Assembly (NCBI GenBank): GCA_030248295.1
Contig: JASANH010001455.1
Location: 248,001-312,000 of the forward strand
DNA: 64,000 nt
DNA from: Mesodorylaimus sp. YZB2_4
Taxonomy: Eukaryota > Nematoda > Enoplea > Dorylaimida > Dorylaimidae
Direction: 5' to 3'
The notes beneath the pieces are model-generated. The model did no database searches. It was not told the DNA's origin and saw only the letters and a program-made list of their open reading frames with translations. The first letter of the stretch is position 1. Every line of letters begins with the position of its first letter. The position numbers and the translations under genes are program-made. Below are positions 1 to 9,222 of this stretch, piece after piece.

Positions 1-3000
1 CCAGTTTCGAGGCAGTCGATGCGGAGGGCGATTCGATCACGAAGGACATCAAGTGGAGCGTCCATCCGTGCACCGACCATGCCATCATCGCGCCACGTCC
101 ATGCCTGTTCGGCCACTTGCCCACATTGTCCGATGAGAGGAAAAAGTTGGAAGGCAACAAGGACCCCGAAGCATTTATGCGAGAAATCATCACGCCCGAT
201 ATTGTGGATATGTAAGCACGGACTGGCCCCTTGGATCCCTGATCCCAACCCCAGCGAGAGCATGAGGGCTAATATCCATCTGGAAGCTCAGCTGGATAAC
301 TAGATAAGAATTTTCAGTGATTCTGACAAACTGACACTGACAAATTTTTCTTCTCTGTGAGACAAAAAAGGGAGCCTACATTTTCTATTCAACCAAGGCT
401 CAACTAATTAAGGACTCTCACTTTACAGCGTGAATCTGGCCCCCCCCCCACGTCAGAGCTTGTGATGATTTCTAGTCTCATTGCCAGCCTTGTTCTTTGG
501 ACCAAATTACTTTGACTTGGCACTCTGAAGTACCACACAGTCCATCATGGTTTCGATCAGGATTGACTGACCAGGGGCTCGAGTGGCCTGCCCTTGAATT
601 GGTTCGAGGCTGCAGAAATGGGTCACATAGGATTCGGTTACCATTCCTGTTTTAGGGTCGTAAAGTACACCAATCTGAACGGCAAACACGATTACAATGT
701 TCGATACGAGGAATTTTTGAACGATAAAACTGGAAACGGGCAGGAACCGAAAAAGTGGGTGGACGTGGACGCGACAGAGATTTGGGCGGTGAGTCGATAA
801 ACGTTTCATGCTTGTGGGTCGAGGTCTGTGCTGCCTGTCCTAGTTCCTCGCTGGAGTTCCAACCCGTACTGCATATAGCTGGGCCAGCTTTCATGATTCA
901 CGAAAAACTTCTTCTGACGTTTTCTCTCCGCCATCATCTCGCTCGCCTGCTGTCATCCCAGGTAAGGATGACAACAGGCGAGAAGGGGGAGATTATCTTG
1001 ACTAATGTGGGAGAGCTAGTGTGTCATTCCTTCACTCGTGCGGCGAGTGCCACTTGGCAGGACTGGGTGAGTTGCCCAGATCGAGGACACGAACCGACTT
1101 ACTGGCCATCGAAGAATGGTACCCCCTCTGAGAATGGGTTCATGATATTGCCATCCCTGGCCTCCTGGTCAATGCAGGAAGATGGCAGACAAATCGGTGA
1201 TACTGCGCAGTTGGTTGATAAAGTTACTTTTTCAGTTTTTCGGAATTCTGATTTACATGGGGGTCGAGCACTTGGGCAGCAAGGCAGTGTGTGAGATCTT
1301 CGGTCATAATGGACGCACGGCGCATTTGCTCATTTTGCAGTCATTTACTCGGGACAGGTAAAATTATTTTGGCCTTTTTTAGTGAAGATTTCTACCTTTT
1401 TAGATTGCGTTTTCGGAAGGGTATTGTATCTTTTCTTGCAGATTTTTGGCCATCATGAAGCACATTCGCTTTCAAGATCGCGCGACGGAACCCGGACAAG
1501 AATTACGAGAGAAAAAACAGCGCAAAATTCAAGATTTTATCGATCCTATTTTTGCCAATTGCCGAAAAGTAATCATTCCATCGAAGACGATCACTGTCGA
1601 CGAAAGTGTGCTTTCGTTCAAGGGACGGTCGGGATTAGTCCAGTATTTGCCGAAAAAGCCGGACAAGTATGTCAGTTTTGAATTCTAGATTTAAGGAAAT
1701 ATGAGCGAAGAGGGAGTTCCAAGAAACCTCGCTTTTTTGACTGTAATTTTGAAATAAGTGCCTGAAATTCAATGTCGTTCCACATATGTTGAAGAGTCGC
1801 AGTGGCTCAGTTGGTCCCGCATTGCTTGGGCCAGCAGCCCTGACCAGGAGGCCGCAGTTCTGTTCCGACTGGGGACGGCAGTTTAGTAAGTCCGTCGCTG
1901 GCCTTGCACACCTGGCTCTGGGTGACTCACCCGGTACCGTCATGAGGCGGACGCTGAACGTGTAGCAGGATGCCCTCGTGTGGAGGTGCTCCTAGTGGAG
2001 ACACACAAGGGAAGCTGCCGTGAGAGATGGTCACCTCACGGCCAAGCTTATCAGAACATGATTGCTGGCTGGCTTTAGGGAAAAAACGGGTTGGAAGTCC
2101 TATGGGGTAGCTGAGGCGGCACAGGGCCCAACCCACAAAAAATTTTAAAAAACCCATGTTGGAAGTGTGAGCAGCGCTGGGCCAATTGGTCAGCGGTGGC
2201 GAGCGGGCAATTGGGTAATTATAGACATGTAGGGTGTCTCGAAAAGACTTTCTCAGCGAGTTTTTTGACTGTCGTGTTGAATAGACAACCAGCGAGCCAT
2301 CGCTTCCTTATTCCGGATGCTGATGGGCCGAATCTGATCGCGAGCAAGACACAAGAATCGATCGCCTGCAGACTTCCTCTCCCTCAGAGTTAGATTAGTG
2401 CGCAATTTAGACAAGGAGTTCAAGATCAGTGCCTGCAAACCAAACTAGGCATTTGACCTCGGTCATTGCCTTACCAAGGAAAGGGAGGCAGACGAACTGT
2501 CTGAACCAGAGCACTGGTTAGGTGCGGGTAAGATGTCCACACCTGTCACACCCTCACCAGGTGACGATTGGGGTAGTGGTGAAAGGCGTGTGTCACAGTT
2601 TGCCTGACAGAGCTGGAAACCGGTCGACCCTGAATTCAACTCTGGCCGTCTGAGAACTTAAAGTTTTCTCTGCACCTTGCACGCCTGGCGATTGGTGACT
2701 CACTCTTCATCCCTTCGGGGTTCATCCGAGTAGAGGCTTTATGGGGCGGGAGGCTCTCGAATTCGGGTTCCCTCACAAGCACGGGCTGGGTATGGTTACT
2801 TCATGGGGCCGAAATTGCGGGGTAGCGACTAACACGCGCTCTTCCCCGGCATGCATCCCGGGCTGACCCTAGTCGATGGCAAGATAGGGTCAACTGACAA
2901 GCCCCCAGCCCGCGGGTAAAGGGTCAAAAATCGACCCTCTCATGGACCGACCAGGATTGGTCCAAAAACCACAGGTGCCAATTTGAATGCAAATTTTACT

Positions 3001-4931
3001 CGGGTGACCGAATCTATTGCATCTCCGGCCATTGCTGTCAGGGCATCATCGTGTGCTCCATGTCCAACGACGAGCACCGTGAGAAGTGTAAACCCTAGCC
3101 AGGAAGGCCATGGCGAGTGGGAGAGAGTAATCGATCTCCTGTGGCTGGCAGACGTCAACCTATGAGGTTGGTGTTTCTAGGGCAGGTATAGTTGCGAGAC
3201 TAACCTACCTCCAGTCGGATTTTTTGTCCCGCTGACTTCAATCGGCCACACTCTCTCCCACGCCTGTCTGCACGGGTTGCAGAAGCCTGTAGCTCAGGGT
3301 GGTCGGTATGGCCAGCTCAACAGTACCGGCCTTCACTCACGAGCACCATCGCCGGGGTATGATTTGTTGTCCGTCCGTCCTACAGTGCCCACAACTGGTC
3401 AGGTGGATGTTGCAGCAGTCTGTGATGACTAAAAGTCTGAGCCTGCTCTGATCGTGAGTTTGACGGGCAGTGCCTTAGCTCCTCGCACTATCGTCATCAG
3501 AACTCGTCCTACAAGTGTCAGCCGCTTGGACTCTGGAGGCGATGAGTGGTGTTATAAAAGCAGCTGAGTGCTTACTCTTCCGATCGTGAATACGTTTGAG
3601 CAATCAAGATCTAAACAGTCGTGTGCAGCCTGTCAAAAAGTTTGAAGAATCAGCCGGAAGAAGGCAGGAGCTAAAATGCAGGAGGCGAAGATAAGAGAAG
3701 AAATGGCCTTGATCTGTGTGGATTTCCCCACTGTATTGTCTCATTCTCTTTTAGGTACGGTCTCAAATTTTTTACGGCCTGTGACGCGCCATCGGGGGCG
3801 ATTCTGAATGCGATATTCTACACAGGCATGAAAGGGGATACACGAGAAGTTGGTCAGAATACGCGAGTTGTCGTGGACGCTGTCAAACACTACGCTGGTT
3901 CGGGACGATGCGTGGTCACCGATCGCTATTTCACGTCGTGTCGACTGGCGGACGCGTTGGACAAAATGGATTTGGATTGTGTCGGCACGACATCGGCTCA
4001 TCGACGAGGCGTGCCCAAAGAATTCAAGAACTTGAATCTTCACAAATATCATTCGTCGAAAAAGAAGAAAAAAGCACGTGCGAGCAGCATCGAGAAAACG
4101 GTGGCGAGCGTGGCGGAAAGAGAACACGAGGGCAAAGGCCTGGCCGGATTTGTGCACAGCGGTAGGCTGACGTTGGTCAAGTACGAACCGACGGCCAGGA
4201 AGGCCCCGGTCTACCTGCTCACGAGTATACATCACAAACCCATGGTGGCCACCAAGGACGGAAAACCAGAGGCCGTTTTGTATTACAACACCAAAAAATT
4301 TGGTGTGGATTTGTTGGATCAATTGGTTAACTCATTTTCGACGAAACGAATCTGCCGACGGTGGCACATGCGCGTTTTCTTTTGGATTTTGGATGTGGCA
4401 GCCATTCAAGCTTATATTGCATATCGATTGGCAAACCCGAAATTGGCCACGAACTCGCATTTACGGCGTAAATTTTTGGATGATTTGGCAGTTTGTATGA
4501 CGCGTGCGCATCGTCATCGATTGCGCCAGACGAATACGCATCGGCAAAAGATGGTGACGCAATTGGAATTGGCGCTGCGATTATTTCAAAGAAAATCGAG
4601 ATTGGACTCTAGCGTGGATCGCGCCTCGTCGACTGCGGCATTGCTTCAATTACTCGATCCACGGGCTGCCAAGGCAAACGCGGAGAAATCGGCCAGGCAA
4701 AGCGCCAAGAAGTCTGCTAATCAAAGTTTTCAGTATTCTCGGTACGTTGGAAGAAAGTATTGCCAAGTTGTCAAGGGATGTCGGCATTCTGGCAGAATCA
4801 GGTGCGATGAATGCCAGAAAATTGTGTGCCCATCGCATCGAGTCGAATTCGCTGGGAAAAGGGTTCAGTGCAGTTCGTGTTTCGCGTCATCAACCACTCC
4901 TTCGTCGGCGAGCAGTTTGGTTCGGAAGTGA
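1..4931 (+). CDS. piggyBac transposase-like protein (PGBD), 5' truncated by window edge
   Basis: A DDE-type transposase of the piggyBac superfamily, either a domesticated gene or an intron-bearing transposon. Exons that close in phase are 1-211, 656-788, 1236-1357, 1442-1666 and 3755-4931. The first exon contains the family's region before the catalytic core (DPEAFMREI). The core carries all three expected acidic residues: VDESVLSFKGR (exon 4), VTDRYFTS and FGVDLLDQL (exon 5). The C-terminus has a cysteine-rich cross-brace zinc finger (CDECQKIVCPSH), followed by a Ser-rich tail ending at the stop at 4929. The frame has no stop or frameshift from base 3 onward, and the N-terminus lies before the window. 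Four introns are unusual for a recently mobile copy and favour host domestication (inference). The last intron, 1667-3754, is 2.1 kb and filled with repeats. No TTAA-flanked inverted termini were found in the window. Confidence 0.9.
828..905 (-). repeat. SINE family A, diverged 3'-end fragment (copy A5)
   Basis: Resembles the tail of the copy at 58842-59267: a tract like CCTAGTTCC..GGAGTTCCAACC followed by a CATATA..GGCCAGC segment, in the same orientation. It lies in an intron of the piggyBac-like gene. Divergence is high, so the assignment is tentative. Confidence 0.4.
1797..2131 (+). repeat. SINE family A, near full-length copy (A1)
   Basis: The 5' end looks like a tRNA-derived RNA polymerase III promoter, with an A-box-like AGTGGCTCAGTTGG and a B-box-like AGTTCTGTTCC about 55 bases on. 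The body then matches the reverse complement of 58842-59267 in order: a GTGACTCACcCGGTA core, GGAGGTGCTC, AGGGAAGCTGCCGTGAGAG, CACCTCACGGCC, and a tail with TTGGAAGT. It sits in the 2.1-kb intron of the piggyBac-like gene. Confidence 0.75.
2572..2963 (+). repeat. Dispersed repeat family D, copy D1
   Basis: Matches the reverse complement of 56492-56901 over its full length. Shared blocks include GAAAGGCGTGTGTCACA, GCACGCCTGGC..GGTGACTCAC, GGCATGCATCCCGG, GACCCTAGTCGATGGCAAGA and GCCCGCGGGTAAAGGG. It has no coding potential. The GCACGCCTGGC..GGTGACTCAC block also occurs in SINE family A, so the two families share a core. It lies in the piggyBac-like gene intron. Confidence 0.8.
3102..3266 (+). 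repeat. Dispersed repeat family C, copy C1
   Basis: Shares order and wording with 29150-29290: GGCCATGGCGAG, a GATCTCC..GGCTGG block, a hairpin GTCAACC..GGTTGGTGTTT, GCAGGTAT..GTTGCGAGA, and a closing CCGCTGACTTC.ATCGG. A third, interrupted copy lies at 8208-8590. All three are in the same orientation. Confidence 0.7.
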
Positions 4932-5362
4932 GCGCTCGTGCAGGATGGGAATGGTGGGTGATCGGCACTAAGGTCAGTTGCCCTTACGTTTTTTGTGCGG
5001 TTGTTGCATAGGCTTGGTACAAAGAGTCTGACAGCTTTGGTTTTCCATGTCTGCCACCCAAATTATGTGTTTGCGACAGGTGTGTTCATCTGGTTCGGTT
5101 GAAGGAAAGAGAACGTGTGGTTATGCGGACAGTCATGGGTAAGGTATTGGATAATGCAATGTAGAGCTGCAGCTGTCGTGCACTTTGCACTAAGTTCATG
5201 CGGGACCAGTTAATTTGGTGTACCTCATCCTTTGTTTGATTCGAGACCAAGGCATACTGTAGATGAAAAGATGTTACAGACTGCAAGATTTAGGTAGGCC
5301 TCCCAAATAAGGGTCTATGCTCTGCTACCTTTTGCTAGGCCTGTCTTTACGTTCTGAGTCTC
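4932..5362. other. Intergenic, no gene seen
   Basis: This holds the presumed 3' flank of the piggyBac-like gene and nothing codes convincingly. The last ten bases (5353-5362) are the left target-site duplication of the adjacent MULE-like element. Confidence 0.5.
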
Positions 5363-6338
5363 GGTCCATAACGTTTCGGCGCCGCCGATTAGGCGCGGAC
5401 GTTTCGGCGCCTACGTTTTGGCGCCAGGTCATTTCGGCGCCGCCGTTTAGGCGCGGACGTTTCGGCGCGAGTGTTTAGGCGCAAGGCATTTGGAAACCAG
5501 CGATGACTTTCATAATCGGTTAAGACGCGTGCTAACTTTATTTTTTTATTAACGTCCACGCATAAAACGAAAAACCGATAACATAGGTACAGTTTCTTCC
5601 GCTCTCCTTTTGATTCCTTGCTTCACGATAGAAACTTGAACGTCAGCGGCGTTTGCATCATGATTGTGTTCATGCATGCGCGAAATGACCTTATAAGGAC
5701 TGCTGTGAAACTAACTTGAAGTCAAAAAGTTTTTTCAGTGTACTCACGCTATCGCTTTCGTCTGATCGTGAGTGCAATCTTGCTTTGCAACCATCACTTT
5801 TCTTCTCTCATCGCCAGAAATTTTTTGCACCGTCGCTGCTCTGCTTGTCAAAGATGTACATAAATCCGTTGTCAATAAGCTTAAGCCTTTCACGCTTCGA
5901 TTGAGCGTACTGTGCCATCCTCCCAGTTAGCCCTTGCGTTCGCAGATCCACTGCAGGATGCCGTCGATGTTCTCCTAGCCTGGGTCCGTCTTGTAGCGTA
6001 GCGTGGTCAGGTAATCAAGAATCTCGGAGTACTCCTTCGACGCCGATCGGATCAACTTGGACGGGTTCTTATGCAGCTTCTTCTTTTGGCGAATGAGAAT
6101 GCGCAAAGCATCTGTTCTGCCCTTATATACTAAATATGTCCTTTGTCCTTGTGGTCCCCTTTGTTCTTTTTTCCGTGGTCAAAGGTCTGTTTCAAAAGTC
6201 TGCGCCGAGATGACCTTGCGTCTAAACGCTGGCGCCTAAACGTCCGCGCCTAAACGGCGGCGCCGAAATGACCTGGCGCCGAAACGTACGCGCCGAAACG
6301 TCCGCGCCTAATCGGCGGCGCCGAAACGTCCTGCTCCG
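5363..6338. mobile_element. MULE-like DNA transposon, non-autonomous, with 10-bp target duplication
   Basis: Two long inverted arms, about 5363-5490 and 6209-6338, match almost base for base. Each is built from repeated units such as GACGTTTCGGCGCC and TTTAGGCGCGGACG. The element is flanked by perfect 10-bp direct repeats, TCTGAGTCTC, at 5353-5362 and 6339-6348. Long terminal inverted repeats with 9-11 bp target duplications are characteristic of Mutator-like elements (known biology). Superfamily assignment rests on that alone because no transposase is present. The interior has no intact gene but contains a coding-like fragment on the minus strand. Confidence 0.85.
5927..6109 (-). pseudogene. 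Coding-like fragment inside the MULE-like element
   Basis: One minus-strand frame reads as ordinary protein for about 60 codons, interrupted by a single TAG. It includes QKKKLHKNPSKLIRS and KEYSEILDYLTTLRYKTD before the TAG, and GILQWICERKG before a terminal TAA. The composition is charged and protein-like, unlike the rest of the element. It could be a captured host exon (Pack-MULE style) or the remnant of the element's own protein. I do not recognise the family. Confidence 0.45.
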
Positions 6339-6903
6339 TCTGAGTCTCCATTTCTATGGTTCGACCTCTGATTGTAACTGGCTGTATTGAGAGTCATTGC
6401 CATTCTTTTAACTGATTTGTTATGTGCTCGTGTTGTCTTTGCCATTTTTCGTGAATCACCTGGAAAATGGAGTAGGCAGTGGAGATTTGGATTAAGTTAG
6501 TACATGAATTTGTAGTGCGATGACGGTGAAGCACGTTATTGTCTTTGCTACTTTTTTATCTTATCTGTTGGTCATGGCTCAGAATGTGCTGGTGTGTTAA
6601 ATATGGATAGCAGTGGTTGACGGGAGGTGGGGATGTGCGAACTTATCGTTGATGGCTTGCCTTGGTTTGATCTATGGCTAACGTTAGGTCTATGTGGATG
6701 CCTCTTCTCGAACTGACGGTGGAAGTAGCAACATGCTAGGCTCACTGTCAGCTCGGGGACTGAAGCGAAGGTATAAGCCCCAGAGGCGTGCTCGAATCTG
6801 ATCTAGGATGGAACGCTTGTGTCGCGGTCAGCTGATCCGAGTGTGAGACTTTCAAGTTTATTGAAGAGACCCTCCATATTGACCTTATTCAGGCGCACTA
6901 ACA
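6339..6903. other. Intergenic, no gene seen
   Basis: The right target duplication of the MULE-like element is at 6339-6348. The rest is unremarkable AT/GC-mixed sequence with no supported exon. Confidence 0.45.
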
Positions 6904-7209
6904 CTAGCAGCGAGCCGATCTTTGTTTCAGCAGACGTGCAGCTTTCAGATCCTTCCACGAGTTCTTCCCGGCCAAGTACTCGGTGGCAATCTCGATGGAC
7001 TTCTCCTCCAAGGCGCTGGTGTAACCCGCAAATGTGGTCTTAGCGAACACGCGAGTCTTCTTCGTTTCGCTTTGTCTAAGGCATAAAAATGTTGGGGAGT
7101 GGATTTTTGCTGGGGAGGAGGTGCTTACTCTAAGCTGATAACATCGATGACAACAGTCCGCAAGGCCGAGTGCTGATAGACTGAGAATAACTGAAATGGG
7201 GCGAGCCAT
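6904..7209 (-). CDS. Possible small secreted protein, 101 residues
   Basis: An uninterrupted frame begins with a signal-peptide-like stretch (MARPISVILSLSALGLADC) and continues into a basic, protein-like tail (FAGYTSALEEKSIEIATEYL). An internal segment, 7076-7128, looks like a GT-AG intron on the minus strand. Removing it shifts the frame into a stop, so I kept the unspliced reading. No family is recognised. A tandem repeat lies directly upstream, where a promoter would be. It could be a chance frame or the 5' exon of a longer gene. Confidence 0.3.
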   Translation of the reverse strand: MARPISVILSLSALGLADCCHRCYQLRVSTSSPAKIHSPTFLCLRQSETKKTRVFAKTTFAGYTSALEEKSIEIATEYLAGKNSWKDLKAARLLKQRSARC

Positions 7210-7239
7210 AACGTTACGATTCTCCCACCGCGCATGTCT

Positions 7240-7650
7240 CTACCAATGGGCTGGGTAGCTCTACATTGGGGAGCGAATGGTCCTGAAAACCATTCCAGGC
7301 ACGCCTCCTAGTTGCAGGAGGCTGAGACATCAACCTGACGGGTTTCCGCCTCACCTGGACAGAATCGACAGCCAACGGAGGGAAGTCGACACATTGTAGC
7401 AGGTACCGCGGGGAGCGAATGGGTTCTGAAACCATTCCAGGCACGCCTCCTAGTTGCAGGAGGCTGAGACATCAACCTGACGGGTTTCCGCCTCACCTGG
7501 ACAGAATCGACAGCCAACGGAGGGAAGTCGACACACTGTAGCAGGTACCGCGGGGAGCGAATGGGTTCTGAAACCATTCCAGGCACGCCTCCTAGTTGCA
7601 GGAGGCTGAGACATCAACCTGACGGGTTTCCGCCTCACCTGGACAGAATC
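7240..7650. repeat. 142-bp tandem repeat, about 2.7 units
   Basis: The segment starting AGGCACGCCTCCTAGTTGC recurs at 7297, 7439 and 7581, giving an exact 142-base period with very few differences. Each unit contains a small hairpin (CCTCCTAGTTGCAGGAGG) and the motif GACATCAACCTGACGGG. That motif resembles the hairpin in repeat families C and E. The array probably grew from a dispersed repeat (inference). Confidence 0.9.
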
Positions 7651-8207
7651 TAGTGCCTGGAGACTCTGGTGTGCGGTGCCCTTGGAGTGCGCTTAAGTGC
7701 TTGGCTAACGAAATATAGCAATAGCAATCGACAGCCAACGAAGGCAAGTTGATGCACTGCTCCGTGTATAGGGAGGCCTGCAAGCAACCACACACAACCT
7801 TACTCAGGCCAAACTCGCCCACGCCTAATACTAGTGTAGTGGGGGACTGCCGACTCGCCTCTAGACAGAGATCGCACAGTGACATGAGAAATCAGCCCAG
7901 CTCACCCCGCAGCTTCAGGATGTCGAAAGGATTGGACCCGTGAGGATGAGGATTTACAATGCAACCAGGCGCAAGAGACAGTGTGGGCGACCACGAGTGG
8001 GCGGGACAAAAAATCAGGCTCGAGCAAGGCAAGCCTCGCGAAAGTGCCTGCGAAGCTCGATTACGCTCTGCCTCTGAGTTAGGTGCATCAGTGCGCCGAA
8101 GATTCGATTGGGGTTTCGATAAGGCGTGTCAGAATTCCTACTAATCTGTGGTCTTCACTGATCTGGCTTAGCCGAGAGCTAGGCTTGTTGGTAACCCTCG
8201 TGCCTTG

Positions 8208-8590
8208 TGGGCATGGCGAGTGATAAGAGTTGTTGATCACCATTGGCTGGAGTCGCCCATGGCTGGTGTAGTAGGTGTGTTTGGCCTCTGGAGAAGGTAG
8301 TGTATCTGATTGCCTTAAACCGAGCAGAATGTGGTTGCCTTGACTGGCCGCTGCATCAGTTGCCTTCGCAGCAGCCTGTCGGGCTGATGTCTCAGGCATC
8401 TACTGTACGACTTGGTGACCTGCCTGGAGGATTTTCGAGACTACACTGGAGGGTATCTTCTGCAACGCAAGGCTTTTCCGCTTATTGAAATCTCTCCTAC
8501 AGTAGCTGTCTCAGCCGCAGGCATAGTCGCGAGACCTGCCTTGTCACAGCCTATGTCCCGCCGACTTCGGTCGACCACGTTCCACCCCTG
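8208..8590 (+). repeat. Dispersed repeat family C, interrupted copy C2
   Basis: The left end carries GGGCATGGCGAG and a GTTGATCACC..GGCTGG block as in the other C copies. The right end carries GCCGCAGGCATAGTCGCGAGA..TGCC and CCGCCGACTTCGGTCGACCA. About 200 bases in the middle do not match the other copies, so this copy was either interrupted or is longer. Confidence 0.6.
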
Positions 8591-8711
8591 CTAGGCTTGG
8601 TCATATGTGGTCAGAGCCGTAGGTGGAGAGGCTTTCCCTTCGAGTGTGTTCAGATCTTTCAATCACCAGAAATGCAAGTGATCAAGTTAAAGTCACATCT
8701 GCCCTACTTAC

Positions 8712-8946
8712 TTTTTCATAGTATTCTTGTACTTTAGCGAAACGTTCTGGTGACCCAGGTTTATTAAACTTGTCATCATAATCGGTGTTCTCGTCAGTGA
8801 AAGAGACCGTAAACGTTTGGCCAGCGGCTGAAAAAAGTAGTCGCAGCAATAGGTCTTTTCCATCATGCACTTACTCACCATCACAGACGGCTCTCCAAGT
8901 AGCCAAGGGCAATGTACCAGGTAGGGCATCCTGCACGTTGACATCG
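8712..8946 (-). CDS. Two-exon coding fragment, unrecognised protein
   Basis: On the minus strand, exons 8879-about 8946 and 8712-8827 join in phase across a 51-base GT-AG intron. The product reads PLATWRAVCDAAGQTFTV then FTDENTDYDDKFNKPGSPER, ending at a good GTAAGT donor. The splice signals, phase and composition look like real coding sequence. No family is recognised and neighbouring exons were not found on either side, so this may be a gene remnant or part of a longer gene. Confidence 0.35.
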
Positions 8947-9222
8947 TTGTGCCGACCCTAGTGCCCACGCTTTTTGTTTGCGATCATGTCTATCCACTTA
9001 TTTTGAATAGCCGTTAAGAAAATGATATTTTACATGGAAGAGCGCGTTTGAAAAAGGGACCAGGCCCCTTGCTTGCACGACAGAGATCGCATCGAATCAG
9101 ATGACATGATGGACATCTGTTAGGACCGGTTATCGTCGTATCAGATTCGATCACGCGGGTGACACCTGCGATGTTGTCTTCGGCTACGTGGTTCTCTTCG
9201 ACGCTCCCAGGCGTTTTCTGCG

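Noticed and set aside
3741-4322. 193-codon minus-strand frame
   Set aside because: Antisense of piggyBac-like exon 5. The plus strand carries the catalytic motifs.
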